NCBI GenBank assembly: GCA_900772475.1
Contig: CAAHEI010000085.1
Span: 11,096 to 75,095 of the forward strand
Source: Clostridia bacterium
GTDB lineage: Bacteria; Bacillota; Clostridia; TANB77; CAG-465
Length of the DNA stretch: 64,000 bases
Direction: 5' to 3'
Shown here: positions 53,250 through 62,686 of the stretch, one piece after another
Layout: every line of letters starts with the position of its first letter
How positions within the stretch are numbered: the stretch's first letter is position 1
Position numbers and translations under genes: made by a program
The notes under the pieces: model-generated
What the model saw: only the letters and a program-made list of their open reading frames with translations
The model's database searches: none
Told to the model about the DNA's origin: nothing

Positions 53250-53831
53250 TTATTCTATTGCTTGTACAACCAGCCTTTTATTTGGCTCGTTATCTACACA
53301 AGTTATTAAAGTTATTCTATTATCATTTGTACTATTTAAATAGCCCCAATCATAACTATCAATTTCCAATTTTTTATCCACTTTATATTTCCTAACATTA
53401 TCTCCTAATTTATATATAACTTCATCACCAATATTTAGTTTATGTATATTACTAAAATAATTGATTTTGTAACCCCTGTTATGTGCTGCAAGACCAATAT
53501 TCCCATCTAAATTACTTGTAGTTGGAAAATGTCCTACATACCCTTCTAAAGTATCTTGCTCTACACCCTCTTTAATCGGTGCATCATTTAAAAAAATTGC
53601 AGGAATTGTAATAGATGAATTTAAAACTACAGTATCTTTATGCATATCATTAATATTCTGTATTTTTTCCTCATTTTTATCATTATATATGTTTAAGTTA
53701 ATATCTGGCGTTTTAAATTTTGATTTATTTTTATTATTTATAAATAGTAAGGATATAAATATTACAAAAAGAATTAATACTACTAGAAACAAAAAATTTT
53801 TACTTGACTTTAATTTATACTTTGACCTCAA
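53250..53831 (-). CDS. Class D-like sortase
   Basis: I start at TTG 53831 (193 residues): AAGGAGG lies 6 bases before it, and the 45 extra N-terminal residues of the longer ORF have no SD. A membrane helix (about 12-30) is followed by the sortase barrel with His117 (LAAHNRG), Cys178 (LITCVDN) and Arg186 (NKRLVVQ), the full catalytic triad. The short, N-terminally anchored form and the neighbouring substrate gene fit class D/E-type pilin or housekeeping sortases. It cleaves LPXTG and attaches the protein to lipid II or another pilin. Confidence 0.88.
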   Translation of the reverse strand: MRSKYKLKSSKNFLFLVVLILFVIFISLLFINNKNKSKFKTPDINLNIYNDKNEEKIQNINDMHKDTVVLNSSITIPAIFLNDAPIKEGVEQDTLEGYVGHFPTTSNLDGNIGLAAHNRGYKINYFSNIHKLNIGDEVIYKLGDNVRKYKVDKKLEIDSYDWGYLNSTNDNRITLITCVDNEPNKRLVVQAIE

Positions 53832-53971
53832 AAAAAACCTCCTTAGAAAAATTTGAAAGAAACTAATTAGAAAACACACCAAGATTATATCGTCCCATTT
53901 TTGCTTTGTCAAGAAATTTTCATCGCAATTTTTGACAACAAAAATTATATTACACAAATATATCAAAAGCC

Positions 53972-53992
53972 ATATATATATATATATATATA
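53972..53992. repeat. (AT)n microsatellite
   Basis: About ten AT units lie in the spacer upstream of the sortase gene. They are a slippage-prone site about 140 bases from the start. Confidence 0.9.
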
Positions 53993-54028
53993 ATAAGTAA
54001 CCCTTAAATAAACCAAAGGTTACTTATT
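53992..54028 (-). terminator. Hairpin after flavodoxin remnant
   Basis: AATAAGTAACC / GGTTACTTATT with a 15-base loop, downstream (minus strand) of the fragment at 54079. Confidence 0.6.
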
Positions 54029-54078
54029 TATATACTTTATATTATTCATAATATAAAGATTATTTTACATTTTAAATT

Positions 54079-54159
54079 TTACAGACTATTAATCCAATTA
54101 TCAATATCTACATTGCTTGTAACAAGATTATCAGAATATCCCTCAAAAACAATATTCAT
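54079..54159 (-). pseudogene. Flavodoxin C-terminal remnant (copy 1)
   Basis: A 26-residue minus-strand frame MNIVFEGYSDNLVTSNVDID then NWINSL matches the end of the fragment at 58000 (MNIVFEGYSDNLVTSKQEID) and of the flavodoxin-like gene at 60152. Only the last strand and helix survive. Confidence 0.75.
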
Positions 54160-54233
54160 TTCTACTTAATTAAATATACTTATCCTTAAATCATCCTTTT
54201 AATTGAAAAACAATGTGCTTATAGAGAATTTTA

Positions 54234-55847
54234 TTAAACTCCTACTAGGTCATAATATTCTCCTTGTTTTTCCATAAGTTCATTGTGGTTTCCTTCTTCT
54301 ATTATTTTTCCATCTTTCATAAGCAATATTTTATCACAATTTTTTATTGTTGATAATCTATGTGCTATAATAAAACTTATCTTTCCTTTTGTTATTTCCT
54401 CTATTGCTTTTCTTACCATCATTTCCGATTTGTATGAAAGTGATGCTGTTGCTTCATCTAATATAATAATTTCTGGCTCTTCTACCATAACTCTTGTGAA
54501 ATTCAACAATTGTTTTTCACCTGTTGAGAAAATATTTGTATCGTTTGAAATTTTAGTTTCATATCCATCTTTTAAGCTCATTATCTTTTCATGCAAATTT
54601 AATTTTTTACAAATTCTAATTATTTCATCTTTTGAAATATCTTTATTTGCATAGTTTATATTTTCTAAAATTGTACCATCAAATATTACAACTTTTTGCA
54701 TTATATATCCTATTTTATTTCTTAAACTTCTTATACTGTATTCTCTATAATCTTTTCCATTTATTTTAATTGTTCCTTCATTTAAATCGTAAAATCTACA
54801 TAGCAAATTTACTAAACTTGTCTTTCCACTACCAGTTCTTCCTATTAATGCAATGCTTTGATTTCTTTGTGCTTCAAATGATATATGATTTAATACTTTT
54901 TTTTCACTATTATATGAAAAACTAACATTATTAAATTCAATTTTTTCTACTTTTTTAAGTTCAATTCCAACATCGATATTTTCTTCTTCATTTTGCAAAA
55001 TGTTATTTATTTTTTCATACGATATTTTTCCAACATTTCTATATTGAAATCCTTCTATTACCCATCTAGCATATGTTTCTGGCGAAGATATGTATCTTGC
55101 AAGTATTATCATAGCACCATATGTTATAATTCCTTGCTCTACACTAATAGAACCTATTAGTATATTGATTACTCCTACAAAAGAAACTATAAAATCATAT
55201 AAGCAACTATATATTCTAATATTTTTTTCTAATTTATTGGCAGACTTTTCATATTGTGAAATTAACACTTTTAATTCTTTTAATCTCTCTTCTTCAATTT
55301 CTAATGCTTTTATTGTAGAATATCCTTGAACTTGTTCATTAGACCAATTTAATATTTTAGCATTTGCTTCTCTTTTTAGCTTTGTATATTGAATTGATTT
55401 TTTATTGAAAATATGAGTTACAAAAAATCCTATTATATATATTAAGAATGTTATTGTAACAATAGGAATATTTAAATAAGCTAGAACCAATAATATTCCA
55501 ACTAATCTTACTATTCCTGCAAAATATGACCTACATATTCCAGTTCCATACCACATAGAAAATTCTTTAGTGTCATTTATAATATTTTCTAATATTTCTC
55601 CTACTCTTATTTTGTCTAAATTACTTTGTTTAGTATTTTGTAATTTTTTATAAATTTTTTCACGATAATCGGCTTGTAATTGTTTTTCAAATCCTACATC
55701 ATTAAAATCTTCAAAAAATGTTGCAATTGACCTCAATATATTAACTCCAAAATAGCTTATACCTAATATTAGTATAAAATTTATATTTTTACTTGGTATT
55801 GCATATTCTACCATTATTATTGTATAAGCTATAAAAACTACAACCAT
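54234..55847 (-). CDS. ABC exporter half-transporter, N-terminus frameshifted
   Basis: A 537-residue open frame with five to six membrane helices (about 1-290). The ATPase has Walker A GRTGSGKTSLV, the Q-loop region YIMQKVVIFDG, signature FSTGEKQLLNF (LSGGQ is altered to STGEK), Walker B IIILDEATAS and H-loop IAHRLST. A proper start lies further up. ATG 55923 encodes MLKEIFKNYKKQAIKLAI and then runs out of frame near 55868, after which the sequence GWFITSVMVVV continues in the main frame. It lies 3 bases after the partner exporter gene and likely forms a heterodimer with it. Confidence 0.88.
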   Translation of the reverse strand: MVVVFIAYTIIMVEYAIPSKNINFILILGISYFGVNILRSIATFFEDFNDVGFEKQLQADYREKIYKKLQNTKQSNLDKIRVGEILENIINDTKEFSMWYGTGICRSYFAGIVRLVGILLVLAYLNIPIVTITFLIYIIGFFVTHIFNKKSIQYTKLKREANAKILNWSNEQVQGYSTIKALEIEEERLKELKVLISQYEKSANKLEKNIRIYSCLYDFIVSFVGVINILIGSISVEQGIITYGAMIILARYISSPETYARWVIEGFQYRNVGKISYEKINNILQNEEENIDVGIELKKVEKIEFNNVSFSYNSEKKVLNHISFEAQRNQSIALIGRTGSGKTSLVNLLCRFYDLNEGTIKINGKDYREYSIRSLRNKIGYIMQKVVIFDGTILENINYANKDISKDEIIRICKKLNLHEKIMSLKDGYETKISNDTNIFSTGEKQLLNFTRVMVEEPEIIILDEATASLSYKSEMMVRKAIEEITKGKISFIIAHRLSTIKNCDKILLMKDGKIIEEGNHNELMEKQGEYYDLVGV

Positions 55848-55926
55848 AACACTAGTAATAAACCAGCCGAATTGCTAATTTAATTGCTTGTTTTTTATAA
55901 TTTTTAAAAATTTCCTTTAACATTAT

Positions 55927-57687
55927 TTATAATTCCTCATCTTCTAATATTTTGTTATTGCTTATTTCTATAATATCTTTGTATAACACATTGTTTTTCA
56001 TTAATTCTTCATGAGAACCTTCTTCTATAGTTTTATTATTAATAAATAAGACTTTATCACATTTTCTTACAACTTTTGAATCATGCGAAATAATGATTGT
56101 TCCTTTTTTCATTTCTATAATATTATTTAATATATTAATTTTCGTCTTTGTATCAAGTTTTGACAATGAATCATCAAAAATAATAATTTTATTTTCTTTA
56201 ATTAGGCTTCTTGCTATCGCTATTCTCTGTTTTTGACCTCCGGAAATATTGTTTCCTCCCTTACCTATCGTATAATTAATTGTATTATCAAATTTTTTTA
56301 TGTCTTCATATATTTCAGCTAACTTTAATACCTCTAATATCTTTTTGTCTTCAATATTTTTATTAGTTACATTAATATTATTTTTAATTGTATCTGTAAA
56401 CAAATATGAATCTTGGAGAACCACCCCTATGTAGTTTCTTAAACTTTTTTTACTAATATATTTTATATTGTATTTTCCTATATAGATATTTCCTGTATAA
56501 TCATAAAATCCTAACATTGTTTTTGATATAATTGTTTTCCCCGAACCATTATCTCCGATAATTGCTATATTTTCATTCTTTTTTATTGTAAAATTCAAAT
56601 CTTGCAATATTGTATTATCATTTAATTTTATATAAACATTTTCAAAAACAATATCTCCATCAAGTTTTACATCAGGATTTACTTCTTGATCTTCTTCTAA
56701 TTTCATTAGTTCTGCTAATTTTTTATAAGCAACTATAAACTCATTTACTGCCTTTAATTTATCTACTGATTTATATACATACTCTAATATTTTTGTACTA
56801 TATGTTAATAATATTGATATTGTTGCAAGTGTGAGTTCTCCTTTTACAACTAAAATTCCACCCCATAATAATATAAATGGCTCTTTAAAGTTTCTTAAAG
56901 TATGTGTTCCTATTCCATATAATACTTTTATTTTAGCTAATTTTATATCTTTTCTTTTATATTCACTATTCATTTTTGAAAAATCTTCTATCTCTTTATC
57001 TTTTCTATTAAAGATTTTTAACATCTTAGATTCTTCAATTCCTATTGTCGTTCTATTTATTACCTCTCTATTCATATCTACAATATCTTCAACTAATAGT
57101 TTTGAAACCTTAAAATACCATATTGATAAAAGGACTATTAAACAACAAATTATGCCTATAAATAATCCTATTGTACTATTTAATTTTAAAGTTTGTGCAA
57201 CTGCAAATATAATAACAAAAATTGTATCAAAAAATAGATTTATTTGAGAATTAAAGAATTCTGAATAGGTCATAGCATCATTATTTACTCTTTGTATTAC
57301 ATTAGATTTATCTATACTGCTAAACTGCATATATTCTATTTTTGGTATATGTTTTAATATTATTTCTTTAACATTCCTATTTATTTTTAAATTGAATTTT
57401 GTGTTAATTTTACTTTTCAAATAATTTACTATAAATACTAATACATTTACTAATATTAACACCAAAACAAGTATTATAATTTTTGATATTTTACTATCTG
57501 AATAGAATAATTTTCTTATTAAAATTGGAATTACACTTTCATCTCCCATTATAATTCCATCAAGTGCATATTGTATGAACATTGGTATCAAAACTAAAAG
57601 TCTTGAATATATTGCACTTAATATTAGTGTTAATACTATATAAAATTTTGTTCCTTTTAATGTTCTGTTTAAAAAACTATTTTTCAT
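55927..57687 (-). CDS. ABC exporter half-transporter
   Basis: A 586-residue protein with six membrane helices in the first 310 residues, then the nucleotide-binding domain. Its motifs are Walker A GDNGSGKTIIS, Q-loop GVVLQDSYLF, signature ISGGQKQRI, Walker B IIIFDDSLS (Asp-Asp in place of the usual Asp-Glu) and H-loop ISHDSK. The catalytic Glu after Walker B is thus Asp, a degenerate site often seen in one half of heterodimeric exporters. The partner gene follows by 3 bases. Substrate unknown (peptide, lipid or drug). Confidence 0.92.
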   Translation of the reverse strand: MKNSFLNRTLKGTKFYIVLTLILSAIYSRLLVLIPMFIQYALDGIIMGDESVIPILIRKLFYSDSKISKIIILVLVLILVNVLVFIVNYLKSKINTKFNLKINRNVKEIILKHIPKIEYMQFSSIDKSNVIQRVNNDAMTYSEFFNSQINLFFDTIFVIIFAVAQTLKLNSTIGLFIGIICCLIVLLSIWYFKVSKLLVEDIVDMNREVINRTTIGIEESKMLKIFNRKDKEIEDFSKMNSEYKRKDIKLAKIKVLYGIGTHTLRNFKEPFILLWGGILVVKGELTLATISILLTYSTKILEYVYKSVDKLKAVNEFIVAYKKLAELMKLEEDQEVNPDVKLDGDIVFENVYIKLNDNTILQDLNFTIKKNENIAIIGDNGSGKTIISKTMLGFYDYTGNIYIGKYNIKYISKKSLRNYIGVVLQDSYLFTDTIKNNINVTNKNIEDKKILEVLKLAEIYEDIKKFDNTINYTIGKGGNNISGGQKQRIAIARSLIKENKIIIFDDSLSKLDTKTKINILNNIIEMKKGTIIISHDSKVVRKCDKVLFINNKTIEEGSHEELMKNNVLYKDIIEISNNKILEDEEL

Positions 57688-57999
57688 CTTTATTGTTCCT
57701 TTTTTACTATTTCATTTTTGTAAGTATTTTACTAAATTCTACCATAACATGACAAAAAAATAAAGTATATAACAAATTAAATTATTACATACTTTACTTT
57801 TAAGTTTTATCTCAAAACTAATAAAATCTTCAAAAGCACTAAATTCAACTATTGTATAGAATCTTTTAGATATAGTACCGAGTAACACTTCACAAGTGTT
57901 GTAGAAATGAAAGTATGTTTAAAAAAGTTAACACCTCTTTTTTTAACGTATTATATATCATAAAAGTAGATAATTATCAACTAATTATCTACTTAGAAT
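57688..57999. other. Intergenic region between exporter gene and flavodoxin remnant
   Basis: This 312-base AT-rich stretch has a small dyad AACACTTCACAAGTGTTG (57886-57903), probably promoter-proximal for the exporter pair, and the terminator at 57964-57994. No coding frame is seen. Confidence 0.5.
57964..57994 (-). terminator. Terminator after flavodoxin remnant copy 2
   Basis: A perfect 13-base-arm inverted repeat AAGTAGATAATTA / TAATTATCTACTT directly follows the stop at 58000. Confidence 0.85.
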
Positions 58000-58235
58000 T
58001 TATATTTCTTTTATCCATTTATCAATTTCTTGTTTACTTGTAACAAGATTATCAGAATATCCCTCAAAAACAATATTCATTTCATTTTGTACTTTTGAAT
58101 CAGGGCATAACTCTTCTATTTCTTTAAATGTTTTTCCAAGCCAACCTGCATTTGTTGAAAAAGGGATAATAACTTTTCCAGATAAATCATAATTTTTAAA
58201 AAAGCTCTTACAACTGGTGCTGGGCGATACCACCA
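58000..58235 (-). pseudogene. Flavodoxin remnant (copy 2), frameshifted
   Basis: FFKNYDLSGKVIIPFSTNAG, WLGKTFKEIEELCPDSKVQ and MNIVFEGYSDNLVTSKQEID are nearly identical to the gene at 60152. Upstream of FFKNYD the sequence still encodes WYRPAPVVRA in another frame. The T-run before FKNYD is one base shorter than at 60350-60356, so a one-base deletion broke it. The first half of the flavodoxin, including the FMN-phosphate loop, is missing. Confidence 0.85.
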
Positions 58236-58268
58236 TGGAATGATTTTTGAAAATTTACATTAATTTTT

Positions 58269-58302
58269 AACTTATTATTAATATCAAATCAAATAATAAG
58301 TT
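58269..58302 (-). terminator. Terminator of third exporter gene
   Basis: AACTTATTATT / AATAATAAGTT inverted repeat, 3 bases after the stop at 58305. Confidence 0.75.
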
Positions 58303-58304
58303 AC

Positions 58305-60023
58305 TTATTCTTCTATCTCATACAAATTCCTATATTCAACACAATTCTTCATCAGTTCATTATGTGTACCACTAGCACTTATTTTGTGTTTATCTAAAAC
58401 AAAAATATTATCAGAATCTACTATTGTGCTTAATCTATGTGCAACAATAACAACGGTATGATCTTTTGATAAATCTTTAATAACATTTTTTATTTTTGAT
58501 TGATTATTATTATCTAATGAACTTGTTGCCTCATCTAGCAAAATTATCTTTGATTTTTTAATTAATGCTCTTGCAATGGCAATTCTTTGTCTTTGTCCAC
58601 CACTTAATATAACTCCATTTTCTCCAACAATAGTATCATAACCATCTTTCATTGATGTAATAACATCATGAATTTGAACTTTTTTACAAACTTCAATTAT
58701 TTCATCATCTGTCGCACTTGAATTAGCTAATTTAATATTTTCTTTTATTGATAAATTAAAAATGTAAGGAGATTGGGAAACTATTGATATGTTATTCTTT
58801 ATAGTTTCTTCTGATAAATCATTTATATTGTAATTGTCTATCAATATTTCACCACTATTTACACTATAACTTTTACTTAATAATTTCAAAATAGTTGATT
58901 TCCCTTCTCCACTTTTACCAACGATTGCAATCATCTTGTTTGGCTCGATTTTGAAAGTCAAATTTTCAAACAGTTTATTTGAATTGTATTTAAACACTAC
59001 TTTTTTAAATTCTATATTTCCCCTTATACTATCTAACGTCATTGTTCCATAATTTTCTTTGCTAAATGAATTATATGTAATTATATCAAATACTCTTGAA
59101 GCAGAAACTTTTCCATCCGCTAATTTTTCTCTTATTTCTGATATATAACTTATTAAATCTAACACTTTATTTTTATACAGAAAAATTATCATAAATGAAC
59201 TGATTTGAAGTGTATTATTTATAATAAAATAAACTGATAATAATATAAATATAAAGTCTAATATATGTTGAAATGATGCAATCCATCTATTCCAAGTTCT
59301 TCTAGTATGGGTACTTTTTATTCCCGCTTTTATTGTTTCTATTTGCCTTTGATTAACATCTCGTAAAACTGTTGATTTTAAGTTAAGATCTTTAATCTCT
59401 CTTATTCCTCTTATTACATCTGTGTATAGTCCTACAACTCGTTCATCTTTTTCTTTATAATCTCTTTTGGCTTTTTTATAATAAAATAACTTTTTTGACG
59501 TTAAAACATAAACAAATATTACATTTAAAATCAAATATAACCCTAAATATATATTAAGATAAGAAACATAAACTATAAAACTAACATTAAGTATTATACC
59601 GGATAAATCGTCTGTTATATAATCAAATAATTCTGATAATTCTGTAGTATCCTTATTTAATCTTGATATAAAAAGCCCTGAATTTGTATTATCGAAATTT
59701 TTAACTTCAAAATTCGTTAAACTTTCTAACATATTACTTTTTAGGTCAAAATTAACTTTTCCGTTTAATTTTAAAACTACTCTTGACCATAAGTTTGTGA
59801 CTATTTCAATTACAATTCTTAATGCCATTAAAAATAGTGCTGTTTTTAAAATATTTTCTTTATTAAAATTTTCAAAATTTCCTAATAATTTTCCTTCATA
59901 TATTGGCGATAATAGCGATATTCCCGCATATCCTAAACTTAATATAACAACTAGTATAGAAGAAAATTTATACTTTTTATAATATTTAACTAATTTACTT
60001 AAATTTTTGTTATCATTTTTCAC
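58305..60023 (-). CDS. ABC exporter (MsbA-like, homodimer-type)
   Basis: A 572-residue protein. The six-helix membrane domain (about 20-300) contains the coupling region NKDTTELSELFDYITDDLSG. In the ATPase domain: Walker A GKSGEGKSTIL, Q-loop IVSQSPYIFN, the intact signature LSGGQRQRIAIARAL, Walker B IILLDEATSSLD and H-loop VAHRLSTI. All catalytic residues are conventional, unlike the pair at 54-57.7 kb. It is flanked by flavodoxin copies on both sides. Confidence 0.93.
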   Translation of the reverse strand: MKNDNKNLSKLVKYYKKYKFSSILVVILSLGYAGISLLSPIYEGKLLGNFENFNKENILKTALFLMALRIVIEIVTNLWSRVVLKLNGKVNFDLKSNMLESLTNFEVKNFDNTNSGLFISRLNKDTTELSELFDYITDDLSGIILNVSFIVYVSYLNIYLGLYLILNVIFVYVLTSKKLFYYKKAKRDYKEKDERVVGLYTDVIRGIREIKDLNLKSTVLRDVNQRQIETIKAGIKSTHTRRTWNRWIASFQHILDFIFILLSVYFIINNTLQISSFMIIFLYKNKVLDLISYISEIREKLADGKVSASRVFDIITYNSFSKENYGTMTLDSIRGNIEFKKVVFKYNSNKLFENLTFKIEPNKMIAIVGKSGEGKSTILKLLSKSYSVNSGEILIDNYNINDLSEETIKNNISIVSQSPYIFNLSIKENIKLANSSATDDEIIEVCKKVQIHDVITSMKDGYDTIVGENGVILSGGQRQRIAIARALIKKSKIILLDEATSSLDNNNQSKIKNVIKDLSKDHTVVIVAHRLSTIVDSDNIFVLDKHKISASGTHNELMKNCVEYRNLYEIEE

Positions 60024-60151
60024 ATTTATCTACTCCGTTTCACAAATAAGCAAATACTAATACTTTTATCTTGCTTTGTATTTTATTGTAATATATATTA
60101 ACATATTTTTTGCTATTGTACAACAAAGTAGTGTGTCTTAACAATATAATT

Positions 60152-60550
60152 TTAGAGTTCATCTATCCATTCATCAATTTCATCAGGAGCTGTTACTAAT
60201 TGATTTTCAGTATAATCTTCAGTAAACACAATATTCATTCCTTTTTCCACTTTTGAATTAGTGCATAATTTTTCTATTTCTTTAAATGTTTTTCCAAGCC
60301 AACCAGCATTTGTTGAAAAAGGTATAATAACTTTTCCTGATAAATCATAATTTTTAAAAAAAGCTCTTACAACTGGTGCTGGGCGATACCACCAAGTAGG
60401 TGTACCTATTATAATTTTATCATACTTACTTAAATTAACTTCTAGTTTTTGTATTTTAGGAATTATATTACTTGCCTCACTATTTTGTTCATCATCCACT
60501 ACCTCTTGATAATTAGTTGAATATGACTGAATAGGTTTTAATTCAACCAT
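60152..60550 (-). CDS. Flavodoxin-like protein, N-terminally short (copy 3)
   Basis: A 132-residue protein. KYDKIIIGTPTWWYRPAPVVRAFFKNY and KVIIPFSTNAGWLGKTFKEI are the flavodoxin ribityl/isoalloxazine-loop strands. The usual first strand and P-loop (YFSxTGNT) that bind FMN phosphate are absent, and the first 38 residues do not replace them. So it is probably a truncated, though still open, gene. The same sequence recurs decayed at 58000 and 54079. Confidence 0.7.
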   Translation of the reverse strand: MVELKPIQSYSTNYQEVVDDEQNSEASNIIPKIQKLEVNLSKYDKIIIGTPTWWYRPAPVVRAFFKNYDLSGKVIIPFSTNAGWLGKTFKEIEKLCTNSKVEKGMNIVFTEDYTENQLVTAPDEIDEWIDEL

Positions 60551-60698
60551 ATCACAATTTATTTTTTTCTATTTTATCACTATATATTCTATATTATACA
60601 ACATAGAGTATACTCTAATTCAAGTGATTTTATTAATGTTTTTAGATTTTTTATCAATACTTATAGATTTTTAATTTTAAATCATATATATATACAAT

Positions 60699-60737
60699 AA
60701 AAAAGATATTACCCATTCTAATGATAATACCTTTTTT
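60699..60737 (-). terminator. Terminator of sigK
   Basis: AAAAAAGATATTAC / ATAATACCTTTTTT imperfect inverted repeat, about 25 bases past the sigK stop. Confidence 0.65.
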
Positions 60738-60761
60738 TATAACTAATTAACTATATTAATT

Positions 60762-61457
60762 TTATTCTTGCCATTTAACGTATTTTTTTAATTTATTTTG
60801 AATCTTTGTCTCAATTCTTGAAACATAAGACCTTGATATTCCAAGTTCATCTGCTATTTGTTGTTGAGTCTTTTGAATATGCCCATTTAATCCATATCTT
60901 GAACACATTATATATTTTTCCCTTTTAGAAAGTTTGTCATTTATATATTTTACAACTTGCTCACTCATAATTTTATTATATATTGTATCAATAGCATCTT
61001 TACTCTCAGAGTCTAGTGTATCTACAAGTTCCATATCATTTCCATCTTTATCTGTACCTATAATTGTATTCATAGAAACTTCAGACTTTATCTTTTTAGT
61101 TGCTCTAATATGCATCAATATTTCATTTTCCACACATTTAGATGCATATGTACTAATTTTAAATCCTTTCTCTGCACTAAAACTATCAATTGCTTTTATA
61201 AGTCCAACAATACCAATTGAAATTAAATCTTCTAGTTCCTGCTCTGAGTTAGAATATCTTTTTGCAATATGGGCAACCAGTCGTAAGTTATGCTCTATTA
61301 ACTTATCTCTTGCATTTTTATCTCCTGCAAAATACTTTCTTAAATAAAATTCTTCCTCTGTTTTACTAAGAGGCTCTGGAAACAAATTATTGCTAGATAT
61401 ATATCCAAAAAGGAAGAATACATGTGATAGTAAATTACTTAAAAAACTTAAAAGCAT
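60762..61457 (-). CDS. sigK: RNA polymerase sigma factor SigK (late mother-cell sporulation sigma)
   Basis: A 231-residue protein. An N-terminal pro-like hydrophobic segment (SNLLSHVFFLFGYISSN) precedes region 2 (LIEHNLRLVAHIAKRY, LISIGIVGLIKAIDSF, STYASKCVENEILMHIR) and region 4 (LSKREKYIMCSRYGL, QQQIADELGISRSYVSRIE). The pro-sequence and motifs fit sigma-K rather than SigE/F/G, and the gene is uninterrupted. It controls coat and late spore genes. GGAGG precedes the ATG. Confidence 0.87.
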   Translation of the reverse strand: MLLSFLSNLLSHVFFLFGYISSNNLFPEPLSKTEEEFYLRKYFAGDKNARDKLIEHNLRLVAHIAKRYSNSEQELEDLISIGIVGLIKAIDSFSAEKGFKISTYASKCVENEILMHIRATKKIKSEVSMNTIIGTDKDGNDMELVDTLDSESKDAIDTIYNKIMSEQVVKYINDKLSKREKYIMCSRYGLNGHIQKTQQQIADELGISRSYVSRIETKIQNKLKKYVKWQE

Positions 61458-61522
61458 AAAAATACCTCCTACATTCTTAGTCTATATTTATGCTCCAGTT
61501 TTAGTTATTTGCCTGTCTTCCT

Positions 61523-61735
61523 TTAATTTTCCCATAAATCTTTCGTTAGTTCTTCAATATGTTTTTTTCTATTTATGGTTTCCTTTTCATCAATAATATA
61601 CTTTCCTTTAATATTTGAAAGGATATCCCCCTCTTTAACACATCCTTCTATTTGATTTTTTTTTATATTAATCATTTTTTTATTTTCATCTTCACATACT
61701 ACATATTCATCTTCAAATCTATCTACAATTAACAT
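61523..61735 (-). CDS. DUF3006 protein
   Basis: A 70-residue protein: MLIVDRFEDEYVVCEDENKKM then INIKKNQIEGCVKEGDIL. This is the DUF3006 pattern (a small beta barrel), regularly encoded beside a ComEC-type metallo-hydrolase, as here (9-base gap). Function unknown. Confidence 0.88.
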   Translation of the reverse strand: MLIVDRFEDEYVVCEDENKKMINIKKNQIEGCVKEGDILSNIKGKYIIDEKETINRKKHIEELTKDLWEN

Positions 61736-61744
61736 ATTTTACCT

Positions 61745-62686
61745 CTACTTCATATAATTATAACTTGCAGGTTCCTTATCAAAAGAAATGTTATCTCCAT
61801 CACTTTCTACAGTAATTGTTCCCTGTTCATCAGTTCTATATACTTTAATGTTATATTTTTTTAATCTATCCATTACAGTTTTTTTAGGATGATTATATGA
61901 GTTATTTTTACCAACACATATCACAGCATAATTTGGATTTACTTTTTTTATAAAAGAATCTGAAGTTGATGTTGAAGAACCATGATGACCTATTTTTATT
62001 AAATCACTTTTTACATTATATCCTTTTTGTAAGATTTCATCTTCAGAAATTTTTTCAGCGTCACCCATAAAAAGAAATGTTTTATTCTTATACTTTAATT
62101 TTATTGCAATTGAATAATTATTTGCACTATCGTAATTTTGTGAATTTGGAGCTAATACTTCGAAACTAGAATTAGCAAATTCAAATGTTTCTCCACTTTT
62201 TGGTGCATACAGCTTTTTATTTTTTGATTTTACAGCATTTGCAAAATCTTCAAAAGTTTTTGTTTTTGCAGTTACCTTAGGAAATAGTATCTTTTCTTCA
62301 TCAAAGTTTTTAACAACATCATCCATTCCACCAATATGATCTTCGTGGGCATGTGTTCCTATGACATAGTCAAGTTTTGTTACTCCCTTTTGTTTTAAAT
62401 AATTTACAACTAAATCTCCATCATCATTATTTCCAGCATCAATTAACATGAACTTCCCATTTTGTTCTATTAAAATTGAATCTGCCTGCCCTACATCAAT
62501 AAAATAAATTTTTAAATTTCCTGAGTCATTTATAACATTAGAATCTACAAGAGCATTACTAGATTCTGTTATATTTGTTGAATTACCATCTAAATTTTCA
62601 TTATTTTTTATTATTTCATTTCCACCAAAAAGTACTACGACAAGACATACTATTATGCCTGCTATATATTTAATCTTCCTCTTCAT
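61745..62686 (-). CDS. ComEC/Rec2-type metallo-beta-lactamase-fold hydrolase, secreted or lipid-anchored
   Basis: Start ATG 62686 (AGGTGG 5 bases upstream; 313 residues). A membrane or signal helix (about 5-22) is followed by the MBL domain: FIDVGQADSILIE, MLIDAG, the metal motif THAHEDHIGG (about 111-117 onward), FMGDAEK and IGHHGSSTSTSDSF. This is the stand-alone ComEC-C domain type, thought to be a nuclease or lipid hydrolase acting outside the membrane. It overlaps the preceding gene and is followed by DUF3006. Confidence 0.87.
   Translation of the reverse strand: MKRKIKYIAGIIVCLVVVLFGGNEIIKNNENLDGNSTNITESSNALVDSNVINDSGNLKIYFIDVGQADSILIEQNGKFMLIDAGNNDDGDLVVNYLKQKGVTKLDYVIGTHAHEDHIGGMDDVVKNFDEEKILFPKVTAKTKTFEDFANAVKSKNKKLYAPKSGETFEFANSSFEVLAPNSQNYDSANNYSIAIKLKYKNKTFLFMGDAEKISEDEILQKGYNVKSDLIKIGHHGSSTSTSDSFIKKVNPNYAVICVGKNNSYNHPKKTVMDRLKKYNIKVYRTDEQGTITVESDGDNISFDKEPASYNYMK

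Noticed and set aside
53832..53966. Longer sortase ORF start (238 residues)
   Set aside because: No SD before it; the perfect AAGGAGG lies before the internal TTG at 53831.
53972..53992. AT microsatellite as an origin of replication
   Set aside because: No DnaA boxes or rep gene nearby; simple AT repeat only.
60762..61457. Possible skin-like interruption of sigK
   Set aside because: The gene is continuous and complete, so the skin-type arrangement is at dacF instead.
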